This document shows, piece by piece, positions 1 through 11,356 of a stretch of 64,000 nt of DNA. The translations under genes and the position numbers were made by a program. Under the pieces are notes generated by a model. The model saw only the letters and a list, made by a program, of their open reading frames with translations. It had not been told where the DNA came from and made no database searches. The DNA comes from Heterobasidion occidentale (taxonomy: Eukaryota > Basidiomycota > Agaricomycetes > Russulales > Bondarzewiaceae), in the NCBI GenBank assembly GCA_039111635.1, contig JBCAQO010000007.1:558001-622000 (forward strand). The letters are read 5' to 3'. Position 1 is the stretch's first letter, and every line of letters begins with the position of its first letter.

Positions 1-636
1 GTAGGCCAACGCGGCCTTGAACCGCGCGCAATCAAGTATCTAGAGGGGGGCGTCGAAGGTCGTCGTCGTCGTCGTCGTGACACAATGCACACCCCCATGA
101 GCGGAACGCACACCTTCGGATAGCACGAGTTGCTCAGGTGCAGGTTGTAGTCGCAGTCGTCGATCCCTACAGCCGCGCGGGCGCGGGGGAGGTTCAGACC
201 CGCAGAATCGGGAGCAGGGTGCGGCAGAGGGCGAGACACGCACCGGCCCACGCGTTGTGGATGATCGTCTTCTCGAACGGGTTCTCGCCGATGGGCGAGA
301 GGTTCTCGAGCCACTTGTCCTTCGCCTTTTTGCGCTCCTCGCGCGAGCGCAGCAGCAGCGAGAGGCGGAAGAGGAGGAAGCGGAAGCGGAGGTGGAAGAG
401 GGGGCTGAAGACGCGGACTGCGCGACGACACGATCCACATAAACAACCGCACGCGCGCCACCCATGCTCGAGCAAAAATGAATGGACTCACTGTGCCAGC
501 CGAACGGCAGGGAGGGCAGGTTGAGCGCGAGGACGAGCAGTCCGAGGTACTTCGCCGCGCGCGGGAGCAGCCTGCCCAGCACGGGCAGATACTGCTGGAG
601 CGCGGCGAGGTTGAGGTAAGGCTGGAGTTGGTCCAT
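1..636 (-). CDS. THEM6-like thioesterase-superfamily protein, 3' end cut by window edge
   Basis: Reading leftwards from the ATG at 636, the protein begins MDQLQPYLNL and has a hydrophobic N-terminal segment leading to LNLPSLPFGWH. This joins across an intron (about 418-490) to RVFSPLFHLRF and an exon with GENPFEKTIIHNAWAG. A third exon (about 114-176) reads DDCDYNLHLSNSCYPK and a fourth (1-39) reads LDCARFKAALAY. The D-N-x-H-x-S-N-S-x-Y pattern followed by LD-ARF is the hallmark I know from fungal and animal THEM6-like hotdog-fold thioesterase relatives, whose substrate is not established. The C-terminal part lies outside the window. Oddity: the gap between exons 2 and 3 is only about 33 bases and the phases do not fit simply, so a small indel or a different splice choice is possible. 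A (GTC)n microsatellite lies in the last intron. The family call is fairly secure; the gene model is approximate. Confidence 0.7.
61..79. repeat. (CGT)n trinucleotide microsatellite
   Basis: Six uninterrupted CGT units lie in the third intron of the THEM6-like gene. Similar GTC/CGT runs recur at about 1029-1051 (5' of the mannosidase start), 3480-3508 (a mannosidase intron) and 10460-10500 (acidic stretch of a decayed gene). Confidence 0.9.
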
Positions 637-1093
637 GGTGGTCAGAGCCGTCGAGATGCGTCGCGTGCGCCTGCGCCTGGTCGTGCGAGGCTGGTGGTGG
701 TGACGAGCAGGAGGAGGAAGGACGACTCGGAGGCGGACGGCGCCTAGCTAGAGACCCCAGTGCAGGACAGGCGCTCATGAAAGGCAGGGGTCGGCCTGCG
801 AGATGCCGGCTGCCGGTCCCCACAGCGAGCAGCCTGCCCACCCCACAACATCCACCGGATTTTCGAGTATTTGGTGCAGCAGAGAGACGGCGCGCAACCC
901 CAACCAGCAGAACCTCGAGTTCCTTTGGTTTCTCCGTCTCGTCGTCGAAGGCCGTTCGGTTCGAGCGTTGAACCGAGTCTGATGACATAATCTCCCAGAC
1001 CGGAATGCGGGGTAGGTCACGCTCTCACGATCGTCGTCGTCGTCGTCGTCGACTGCGACTTCGCTGCAACTCATCTGCTGTAAGTATACCACA
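637..1093. other. Divergent intergenic region
   Basis: This 457-base gap separates the THEM6-like gene (minus) from the alpha-mannosidase (plus) and must hold both promoters. It contains a (GTC)n run at about 1029-1051 just before the mannosidase ATG. I see no gene in it. Confidence 0.6.
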
Positions 1094-4000
1094 ATGGGTG
1101 GCCACCACGGACACCCGCACTCCAATCAAAGCTCCTATCCAGAGCAAAACTACGGCCCCGGGGCCAAATGGATCAAAGATCTCACCAAGAACCGCCTGGG
1201 CACGTTCAACGGCGGCCACTTCTCCGACGTGAACCTCTCGTCGGTGCTCTTCACCCAGCGCATCGACGACGCAGAGCACGTTAAGCTGCAAGTCTGGAGC
1301 GCGCCAGGGCTCACGAAGCCGTCGTTCCAGGAGGCCATGACGAAGGAGTTCAAGCCCGCGAAGAAGGGCGACTCGTTTGGGCCGTCTTGTGAGTCGGCCT
1401 CCTATGTCTGTCTGTCGATCGTGCGATGCATATTGAATTGCGACGGGGTGCCTTGCAGGGGTACGTAGTTCGTCTCTCTCTGTGATAGGCAGATAACGCG
1501 ATGTTGCGCGTAGACGAATCACTGGTGGAAAGTCACCGTCAAGATCCCCTCCGATTGGGAACAGTACGAACGCGTTCAATGTGCGTCTTTGTCGTCTTCG
1601 CCTTTTCCCTGAGAGCCGCTCTAGACCACGAACGAACACGCCTCGCACAGTCGAATTTGACCCCGGTTGCGAGGCCATGATATTCACCACTGACGGCACG
1701 CCGCTACAAGGTGCGTCTCGCCTGGGTCTTCGATTACGTCGCGGCACACGAGTGACCCCACCCGGTCTGCGAACGCACGGCAGGGATAACCGGGGGATAC
1801 GGCGGCGACAGACGCGTCGAATACATCCTCTCACACGACGCGCGCAAGAAGGGCACGCACGACTTCGTCATCGAGTCCAGCTGCAACGGCATGTTCGGCG
1901 TGCCCTGGAACGGCGACACCATCGCCCCACCCGACGTGCGCACACGCCCCCTCCTCCCCCCTCCCCTCCCCCCCCCCCTCCCACATGCCCCGCCGAAATG
2001 AATGACGCACTGACACGCCCGCGCCCACGGCCCAGATGAACCGCACCTTCCAGCTCGCCTCCGCGGACCTCGTCGTGCCGAACCAAGACGCGTGGGGGCT
2101 CATGTGGGACTTCGACGCCCTGCGCGAGCTCGTGGACGCGCTCCCGGGCACCAGCGCGCTCCAGAACCGCGCGCTCGCCGTCGCGAACGCGATGATGAAC
2201 GCGTTCGACCGCGGCGACCCCGCCTCCGTCCGCGCCGCGCGCGCGCTCGCCGAGCGCGTGTTCGGCGCGGGGTGGGCGGCGAAGCGCGAGCGCATCTACG
2301 ACGAGGGCCCCGGCGACGCGCAGATCTGGGGCATCGGGCACTGTCACATCGACACGGCATGGTGCGCGGTTCGTGCGGCCGCGATAGCGGGCGGGTGCTG
2401 ACCGTAGCCTTTGTTCGTGTGCCGGCGCAGGCTGTGGCCGTACAGCGTCACGCAGCAGAAGGTCGCGCGCTCGTGGTCGACCCAGGTGGACCTCATGGAC
2501 CGCTATCCCGAGCACCGCTTCACCTGCAGCTCTGCGCAGCAATACAAATGGCTCGAGCAGGCAAGTGGCCATTAAACGCCCCCCTCCCCCCGTCCCCCTT
2601 GCGTCATGCTCCCGAGGCCTGCGCCTGGGGACGGTGCGCGTCCGGAGGCTGTAATGTACTTACGTCACGCTCCCTCGCGTCATTCCGCAGCTCTACCCCC
2701 CGCTCTTCGCGCGCGTGAAGGAAAAGGTGCGTTCGGGGCAGTTCCACCCCGTGGGCGGCTCGTGGGTCGAGAACGACGCGAACATGCCGTCGGGCGAGGC
2801 CCTCGCGCGCCAGATGATCTTCGGGCAGCGCTTCTTCGAGTCGCGGTTCGGGAAGCGCTGCGAGACCGCGTGGCTGCCCGACTCGTTCGGGCTCACGGGC
2901 GCGCTGCCGCAGCTCATCCGGCAGTCGGGGATGGATTACTTCTTCACGCAGAAGCTGTCGTGGTGAGTGGGCCCGTGGTCGCTTTTTTTTTTACCGGCGG
3001 CCGCTGACGTCGATGCGATGCGCAGGAACAACATGTGAGCGGTGTATATCGTTTTTTGACCGTGTGAGCTGGTTTGAACGGGGTGGTCTAGCAATGTGTT
3101 CCCTCACTCGACGTTCAACTGGGTCGGCATCGACGGCACGCAGGTCCTCTGCCACATGACGCCCGTCGGTGCGTTTCCGTTTCTCGTATCCTGCTCCACG
3201 CCTCCGCGCTCGCGCTGAGCTTGGAATGTAGACACGTACACCGCGCAGGCCACGGGGGACGTCCAGAAGGGCGTGCGCAACCACAAGGTACGTCCGGCGC
3301 GCTGGGTTCTGCAGGCCGCACGGGCTACGCGGCTGACGGCTGACGCCGACGACGACGCGCGCGCGCCAGAATCTGGAGTCGAACTCTACGGCGCTGCTCG
3401 TGTTCGGGAACGGCGACGGCGGCGGGGGCCCGCTCGCGAAGATGCTGGAAAACGTGCGTGTCTGTCTCGTCGCGCGCCGTGCCGCCGCCGCCGCCGTCGT
3501 CGTCGTCTGACCGGACTTTCGATCGGGAAATGCGCGCAGCTGCGGCGTATTCGGGGAGTCGCGAACAACTCGCGCGAGCTCCCGGCTGTCGTCATGGGCC
3601 GGTCGGTGGACGAGTTCTTCGAGGACGCTAAGAGGCAGTCGGATGGCGGGAGCGCGCTGCCTAACTGGTAGGCTCCGACGTGATGAACGGCCGACGGCTC
3701 GAGGCTGATCATGAATTATTGCAGGCATGGCGAACTGTATCTCGAGGTCTGTTTTTCTTTTTGTGTGTCGAGTGCAGCTCTCATGTGGACGCTTGCAGTT
3801 TCATAGGGGGACGTACACTTCTCACGGTGGGTGCTATTGACATACGTTTTATCAAGTTGTGTGTGACATTTTGTTTTGGGTGGTTCAGGCTCTATCAAAA
3901 AGGGCAACCGCAAGTCCGAGATATTGATGCGAGATGTCGAGGTACGATATCGGCCACAAGGCTACTCGCTATCTCTAAGACACGACACTTGCATAGCATC

Positions 4001-6310
4001 TTGCCACCCTGGCTTCGGTGTACAAGAGGGAGCAATACTCGTACCCGAAGGAAAAGATCGACGATAATTGGGAGAAGCTGCTCCTGAACCAGTGTATGTC
4101 GTCGCACCGTCACGTAACACACGCTTCGCTCACGCTTTGTGTCCAGTTCACGACGGTGAGTCCCGACCCCACGAAGTCTGCAGATACGCTGTTGAACGAG
4201 TGTCGCGCCAGTCCTCCCCGGTTCCGCCATGTAAGTTCAGGAGCTTTGCGCATCCGTGAACCGCTAACAATCCGCCGTTTGTAGCGGCATGGTCTACGAC
4301 GACGCCGAGAAGCTCTACGCGGAGATCCGCAAGGACGGCGAGGCGCTCTTCAACGAGGCGCTCCGCGCTCTCTTCCCGTCCTTCGTGCCCCTCACGGCAC
4401 AGCTCCCGGCCGGGTCCACGCTCGTCGGGCTCAACACGACGTTCCTCCCGCGCCGCGATATCGTGAAAGTCCCGCTCGGGGGATCGGCGTCGGCCCTCCA
4501 GGCCAGTGTGCTGCAGACGTCGAGGGATGGGAAGGTCGGGTACGCGTTGATGTCCTCGGTGGAGGGCGCGGACGTGGCGCGGGCCGTGACCTCGGCGGAG
4601 AACGTGGAGGCTCCTCGCGGTAAGCCCCTCGGGCGGATCGTGTGCTCGTCCTTTTGGGACTTAGGGTTTCGTTTTTTTGTTATGCAGTGCATGTCAGCGG
4701 GGAGGGCGGCTTTGTGCTGAAGAACTCCAACGTGCAGCTCACCGTGGCCGGTGGCCGGATCACGAGCCTGCTCGACGTCAGACTCGGGTCAGCGTTCGAC
4801 CGTTCATCATGATGCGTCGAGCTGTCTGATCTCACTCGTCTTCAGCCGCGAATTGATCGCGAAGGGCAAGACGGGAGGACTGATCATCTTCGAGGACCGC
4901 CCCAACTACTGGGACGCCTGGGGTACGTCTCCCCGCGACTGTTCCGTGGTTGGCGGGGAGGTCTGACCGTCTGATGGACAGACGTCGAGATCCACCACCT
5001 CGAGAAGTGGCAGGAGCTCAAGTTCTCTGATGCCAAGGTCGTCGCCGATGGACCGCTGCGGGCGTCCGTGGCTACGCAGGTCAAGTACAAGAAGAGCACG
5101 ATTAACGTCACGGTGAGCATCTTGATCAGAGGCGCTCGAGTTGACGGTCGAACTCTGATGACCTTCATGGAAGATCTCGCTCGATGCGATCAGTGGTGAG
5201 TTCGCTTACATGTCGTGGATGAGCGTAGAGTGAACGATGCCCCTGTAGCGACGCTGAAGCCCAACTCACGCCCCTACTTCGTCTTCGATGCTGAAGTCGA
5301 CTGGTTCGAGCGCCACGAATTCCTCAAGTGTATGCATGCTCTCTTTCGTACCTTCACCCTGACCACGAACTCACGATCCCCAGTCGAACTCCCCTTGGAC
5401 ATCCATAGCGATGTCGCGACCTACGAGACACCGTTCGGCCATGTCCAGAGGCCGACGCACAAGAACACGACGTGGGACGCGGCCAAGTTCGAGGTTTGCG
5501 GCCACAAGGTGCGGCGCCCCCCCTCTGTCCATCCGTCCCGTCCCGGGCAGCATCTCACGCGTTCGGTGGGCGCAGTACGCGGACCTGAGCGAGTTCGGGT
5601 ACGGCGTGGCGATCCTGTCCGAGTCCAAGTACGGGTTCTCGTGCCAGGGTGACGTGCTCCGTATATCGCTCCTGCGCGCCGCGACGGCGCCGGACGCGGA
5701 GCAGGACCAAGGTCGGTGGCGCGGTGCGTGCAATGGGGCCGTTGGTCTGACTGTGGCCGCGTCCAGGGAAACATGAATTTTCGTGGGCCGTGCTGCCGCA
5801 TCAGGGGCACTTCCTCGAGTCGGACGTCCCCATCGCCGGGTTCCTCTTCAACTCGCCTCTGCATGGTACGTGGCAGACACACGGCGGTTCACAGCGCGGG
5901 CCAGTCCTGACCTCGCCGCGGCAGTGCGCGCCATCCCCGCCGGCAGCGAGGACGCCGCGCCGCCGCGCCGCCCGCTGGCGCTGGCGGGCGCGCACGACGT
6001 TATCCTCGAGACGCTGAAGCGTGGGGACCTGGATGCGGACGCGGCGGGGCGGCGGACGGTCGTGCTGCGGCTGTACGAGGCGTACGGCGGGCACGCGCGC
6101 GCGGACCTGCGCGTGGCCGGGACGCTGCCGGTCGTCGCGGCGTACGCGACGAACCTGCTCGAGGACGACGCGGGGGCGGAGCCGCTTGAGTTTTTGCGCG
6201 CGCCGGGCAACAACGGCGCCGCGGCGGCGGCGGCGGACTACGTCGTGCCGCTCACGTTTAGGGGCTTTGAGGTCAAGACTGTGAAGCTGGTGCTGGCTCG
6301 GGAAGGGTGA
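1094..6310 (+). CDS. AMS1: GH38 alpha-mannosidase, vacuolar/cytosolic AMS1 type
   Basis: A multi-exon gene that removes alpha-mannose from free oligosaccharides and N-glycans; yeast Ams1 is delivered to the vacuole by the Cvt pathway. Start [12 protein letters not shown] at 1094. The N-terminal domain carries [14 protein letters not shown] and [13 protein letters not shown]. The catalytic domain opens with [11 protein letters not shown] (about 2335-2361, metal-binding His/Asp), split by an intron before [10 protein letters not shown]. It continues through [18 protein letters not shown] to [18 protein letters not shown], where the Asp codon at 2880-2882 is the expected nucleophile, then [19 protein letters not shown] and [15 protein letters not shown]. 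The C-terminal beta domain ends [19 protein letters not shown] with the stop at 6308-6310. No signal peptide is visible, as expected for the Ams1 class. Introns are about 50-70 bases. The exons read through without disruption, and length and domain order match full-length family members. A (CCG)n/(TCG)n run sits in an intron near 3480. Confidence 0.93.
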
Positions 6311-7203
6311 GAGTCCCATCTGTGTGTGTTCGAGCGGCGGCGGTGTCTGTGTTGTATTGTGAGTCGCTTTTTGTGCGTGCTGCTTGTGCTCACGGACGCT
6401 CGTGCGTTATGTTTGTCGCTTTGGGCAGGTCGGTGGACTCGGATTCGAGAGGGCACGGGAAGAAGGATAGTTGGGTCACTGTGGAGAAGGCCGACGCGAT
6501 GGCCTGAAGGAGTGGCTGGGAGTCGATCTTGGAGACTGCCAGTATACCGCGAAGAGGTTGTACCTGTCACCCTGTACCAATACCTAGGATCTTTAAGAAC
6601 GCTGTTGCATGATATTTTCCACGTCTGCGGCGGGCGAATTCTGCGCGCCGCTGCCTGGCATATAGGCGCTTTCTCAAGCACGTCAATCCGCATCGCATCT
6701 ACGCCGACCACCCACAGACACTAGACAAGAACACGAGCTCTTGCCAGCGCACGACAGGCACGGGCAGCAATGCGATGGCACAAAGCAAACGTCGACGGCG
6801 GGCCGCGACGTCGTTCCGTGATCTGTCCCGCTCGCGCACGAGTCTGTAGTAAACCACGAACGAGACGCCCCTCCGCAAACCGCCAACAAAGGTCGACTGA
6901 CGTCCATATGAAACATCGCCCCGGCCCTCCGTCTGGTATACACGTCGCCCTACCTAATGCCAGCGCGCCGCCGCCGTCCCGACTCCCCGGGTTGCGTGCG
7001 CGATGGAGCACGATGTGAATGATTAGCAGGACTCGAGTATGCCCGGGCCAGCTGTTTGCCGGCTCCCTGGCTCTTTGGTGGGCCAATAATCGTAGAGGTG
7101 AACGGGCGTGCAGGACGTTCGTCGCTCTCAACCAAACGTACACATCACGGCAGCAGAACCGCACTCCCGTCTCACGCATGCACGCATGCACGCAAACCCA
7201 CCC
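6311..7203. other. Intergenic, no gene recognised
   Basis: Between the convergent 3' ends of the mannosidase (plus) and the first UstYa-like gene (minus). Short frames occur on both strands, but none shows a family motif, a signal peptide or conserved-looking composition. Confidence 0.6.
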
Positions 7204-7932
7204 TCAGTCCCCCTCCCAATTCTGCGCCCTGTACTCCATCCAGCGCTGATAATCCTCCTCCACGGCGTCGTAGACGACCCTCCAATCGCGACACGCCCTC
7301 TCCCGCTGCGCCCCCGCCGCGCCCGCCTCCGCGCTCTCGACCCACCCGGGCTCCTCGAGCGTCGCGTCCGCCTCACACAGCACGTGCTGCCTCACATAAT
7401 TCATGCAATGCTGCAAATGCGCCTCGCCCGGCGCGCCCCCGGCGTCCGCGAGCGCGATCGCGCGCGCGAAGAGGTAGACGCAGTGCGCGGCGTGGGACAT
7501 GGAGAGCGCGAAGATGCGGCGGCGCGGGCCGAGGCGGACGTAGCCGAGCTGGCGCGGGAGGGACGCGAGCCAGCGCGGGAGGGCGGCGGGGGTCGGGGGG
7601 TAGCGCGTGGAGGGCTCGAGGGTGTAGTTCACTAGCGGGAGGGCGGAGAGGATGGGGAGGGTGGCGGGGAAGGAGTCGCCGAGGTAGGTGGGCTCGGGCT
7701 CTGTCGTCGTGGCGGGAGGAGCGGGTTAGATTGGGTTAGTGGGAGGGACGGGTGGGCGGGACTCGCGGGTGGCTTGGGCGGTGGCGGTGTGCCGGTGGTG
7801 GTGGTTGTGGTTGAGGAGGGTGAGGGCGATGAGGACGGCGTTGGCGAGTGTGAGCAGGGCGAGGACGAGCTTGCTGCAGCGCACGGGCACGGGCACGCCG
7901 CGGAACGATGGACGATGATCGCGCGCGGCCAT
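7204..7932 (-). CDS. UstYa/DUF3328 family oxidase-like protein (copy 1)
   Basis: Two exons fit exactly: 7750-7932 and 7204-7698, with a 51-base intron (GT at 7749, AG at 7700-7699) that contains the branch-point-like CTAAC. The product is 225 residues. It begins MAARDHRPSFRG and has one membrane segment at about residues 20-40 (SKLVLALLTLANAVLIALTL). The lumenal part follows, with the DUF3328 signature: an HAAHC motif, about 25 residues later HLQHCMNYVRQHVLC, and near the C-terminus ACRDWRVVYDAVEEDY. Both HxxHC motifs are intact. UstYa-type proteins are copper-dependent oxidases or cyclases, best known for crosslinking dikaritin peptides such as ustiloxin. The gene lies 6.5 kb from a repeat-peptide precursor gene and about 8.2 kb from a second DUF3328 copy, which supports a peptide-modifying role. 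The substrate is inferred. Confidence 0.88.
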
Positions 7933-8995
7933 GAGAGGGATGCGCGCAACGAAGCTGGCCCGTCTATCTATGAGCGTTGGATGCACACGTGCGAGATGCG
8001 GTGCGGCGTTCGTGCCCCTCGAGGGAGGCGGCTGGACCCTGGAGGCTCCCTTCGAGACACGCATCACATCAGAGGCCACCGCAGCCGTGATGCCCAGTCA
8101 AAATGATGAGAAGCAGCCTTCGACGGAGCCTGTTTGGCGCCCACCCCAGTGTCTTTATCCTCATCGAGCACCGACGATCCTTCCAATCTGCATATACGTT
8201 CAACCCCTCTGTCCCGATCCCCATGGGCACATCCCCATAAGCACGTATGAGGTCCGTAGAATCCGCCTAGTAGTTGAGCAGAATTGATGATGAGGGCACA
8301 AAAAGGTGTCTCTCGTGACATGGGACAGTGCAACCACAGGACCGCTGTAGTAGTCGCCCTCGGTAAAAACGAAGTGGGCAAGCATCTTACGGGTACTGCC
8401 CAGCTTTGAACAGCATGCAGCCGGCTGGGCGCACTCGTCCTGACGCTCTTCCCATTCCACTGTACAGTAACTGCAGTATATCTAGCTACTCTTCGGCCCA
8501 ATCGCTCTCCCGTTTTTTTACCTCCCCAAGGCAATCACTAACTAACCCACAGGCTTCACATCTCTCACTCGTGCAAGCAAGCAAGCATCATACCCAATCG
8601 AGCCTGTTCCCTCACACAGAGTCCTTTGTTTTGTAATGTCCAACATAGTATACAATGACCCTGCTCAGACAACAAACATGATTTCATAAATAAAATAAAA
8701 TAAAACACGCTGCGGAAACGGCTCGCCGATGCCCAGGCTTTCGACGTTCGTCAGCTATGACGACAAAAGAGCAAGACAAAAGACGGCAGACGAGCCTAAC
8801 CGTCTGATTGGCTAAAGCGACCGCCAAACCGGCAGAACGAGCTCACAGACTGACGATAGGGAGCGTGGGGCTTACACAAGAGGGAAGGAGTTGCAGAAAA
8901 AGCCAAAGACGAGAGACGTGTTTGCGATTCCTTGACACAAAGGTCGCCAGATAGGAAGGACGAAAAACGAAACGGACCCAGGCCACGTCGGCGAG
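7933..8995. other. Intergenic, no gene recognised
   Basis: This is the promoter side of the UstYa-like gene and the downstream side of the decayed trypsin-like gene. An AATAAA-rich run lies at about 8686-8704. No coding family is recognised on either strand. Confidence 0.55.
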
Positions 8996-11004
8996 GAATT
9001 CTCGAAGGGTTGTCAAAGCACGAATCCGCACGGGGAACTGTGCCCTGACGAGGTCCCAGACCCACTCGAAGGGAGTCGCGAACGCGATGTCGGGGCCGCC
9101 CGCCGCGCCCGCGAGCAGCGCCACAAACTCGCCGCGGGCGGAGACGACGCGAGATCCAGGACCGCCTCTGTGGGGAGACGGCGCCGCGTCGTGCTCGTGA
9201 GAAAGGATGGGCACCTCGAGCGACGCTGGATTGCCGGGGGGGAAGTGCCTGCGGGCGAGGGACACGAACCTGGTGAGCGTGCCGACGGCGGTGTTGGTAG
9301 CGCAGCCGCGACGGATGCGAGGGCCTTGGAGGTTCGAGGTGGGGGTGGGGTTGGTGAGCTGATCGGCGGTGAGCACGCCTTTGAGGGTAAGGAGACCGTC
9401 GTCGGGGTGCTTGAACTCGGACGGGACGCCGACACGCTCGCACATCGAGGCTTTGAGCTTCGAAGGGGACACCTCCGGACCTGGAAGAGAGACGTACGTC
9501 CCAGATCAGCGGCGTTCAATGAGAGCAGACGGGCGCCGCGCCGAGGCTGAGGACGTTGCCCAGCATGTGCTTGAACTTCTCCTTGTACAGCTCGATGACG
9601 CACAGGTCGCGGGTGTAGCAGCGGGGAGCAACACCGGCGCCGATGGGGGGCGCCCAGCGGACGAACCCAATCGCTCGGCCCTTGGACCTGCTCCACCTCT
9701 TCTTGACGTCGACAAAGAACTTCTCGAGGTTGTCAATCTTGGTGCGCGTCTTGGCAAGCGCGGCCTCGTTCTCGTGCAGCTTGGTCTGCGACGCGTGGAC
9801 GTCGATTCCATCCCGCACCCTAGTTCTGAGCGTGTTGATTTTCCTCTTGAGAGGCTCGACCGAGTCGATGTGCGTGTCGATGAGGGCCGGATGGAGGTCA
9901 GGTAGTTTGCGAACACGCGCGCGCCCGTCACAAGGACCTCCTTTTTAGGCGCAGATTCTAACGAGGGGCTAGAGTCAGAAAAGCTCATAGATTCGCAGGG
10001 GCGTCAAGCGAAAACGCACTGTGGTACTCATACAACTCGTTGTCCCCGTTGGGCAAGAAGACGTTGCGACGGACGGTGATGGCATAGAGCTTGTCGCCGA
10101 CGCGGAAGTAGGGACCAAGGGTGCCCTGCACAGCAGTCCTACGCCCAGCAATGGGCAGACTGAGGGAAACAGAGACATCGTCGATGGTGTCCTCGAGAGG
10201 GTCGCCGTCTTCCACGGGGCAGAAAAGGGCCGGACCGTGACCGCGCAAGGTCTTGTAGACCGACTCGCGATAGGCGATATCGACGTCCTGGACCTGAGCG
10301 AGTCGAGCAAGGCGCGGATGTCCGTGGACGACTCGTGTGCAGCGGCGCCGGTGAGAGGCTCGGGCAGAACGCCAATCCAGATGGTAGCGTAGTGACGTTC
10401 TCCGTCCTCGACGGGCTGGATGGGTGGAATATCATCGTAGGTGAGGTCCTCCTCTTCCTTGGCATCATCGTTGTCGTCGTCGTCGTCCTCCTCCTCCTCG
10501 ATCTCCTGGTCCGCCGTCTTGTTAAGCCACGTGAAACGAACGAAATCAACAGACGATTGGTTGAGTGGCCTCACAACCTTGGAACGAACAACCATCAAGA
10601 AACCGTTGCGCAACGCAAAGGCCGCGCACCTAGTCGCGAACCGCGTCCCACATTCCATCCTGACCAAACTCATGACTATCCAGAACAGCAACAACCCTCA
10701 TGAGGCGCGTATACGCCTCAGGGCCCCAGGGCTCCTCGAACTTATTGTCAAAGGTCCTATAAACGAGCCTGGGCCCACACAGGCGTAGTAGACGCCCGCC
10801 TCCATCTTGGGCACTTCGTAGGGGGCGCATTCGACGGCGGCGGCGCCGAGGACGCTGTCGCCGCCGGACGACAGAAGATATTCGTCGGAGCCACCGCTCG
10901 CGCGAGAGGCCCAGGCGGCGGTCACGCGCGCTTTGGCGATCGAACTCTAGAGTCTGGACGTATTCCTTGAGGTTGCGCTCGACGGGAACACCATCACCGT
11001 CCAC
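8996..11004 (-). pseudogene. Decayed member of a basidiomycete trypsin-like uncharacterised family
   Basis: Pieces of one protein occur in order but in shifting frames. They are EYVQTLEFDRQSARDRRLG (about 10960), ASGGSDEYLLSSGGDSV and GVYYACVGPGSFIG (another frame, about 10790-10890), EEPWGPEAYTRLMRV (back in the first frame), ATIWIGVLPEPLTG, then after a further shift VQDVDIAYRESVYKTLRGHG and GTLGPYFRVGDKLYAITVRR. Next come APKKEVLVTGARVF, a coiled-coil-like stretch (KLHENEAALAKTRTKIDNLE), GFVRWAPPIGAGVAP and, after an intron near 9483-9550, GPEVSPSKLKAS to GEFVALLAGAAGG and FEWVWDLVRAQFP. The order matches a large agaricomycete family I recall, which ends in a trypsin-like half with an RGGDSGS serine motif. 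Here that site reads RGGPGSRV, so the catalytic serine context is gone. At least four frame changes, including a non-triplet deletion, make this a pseudogene rather than one base-calling error. Confidence 0.75.
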
Positions 11005-11356
11005 TATTCACGCATACGAGCAGATCAGTACAGACGAAGAGCAAACAAGATGTACAATAAATAAATAAACTCGCTGTTGGGGTTCAGGGGGGCAGACATT
11101 ATAGCAAGGTAGCAGCACTGAGGTAGCCTCAGGCTGGTAGGCCGCACCGCAAGCGGCAAACGCGACTACATCACGTGATCCGGGGGTGGCGCCCGCACAC
11201 GAAACGCTACAGGTCCAGGAACATTCAAACCACACGGCATATCAACATCGCGCGCACGGACCGCCCCGCATGATGCCAAGACTGCGCGCGCGCCCGCATG
11301 GCGGCAGGCAGCAGCGGCCAAGACGTCTCCCGCTCCCCGGAGGGGCCCAGCCAGCA
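11005..11356. other. Intergenic, likely 3' UTR and promoter
   Basis: Between the 3' end of the seven-TM gene and the 5' end of the decayed trypsin-like gene, both on the minus strand. A run of AAATAAATAAA lies at about 11057-11068. Nothing else is recognised. Confidence 0.5.
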
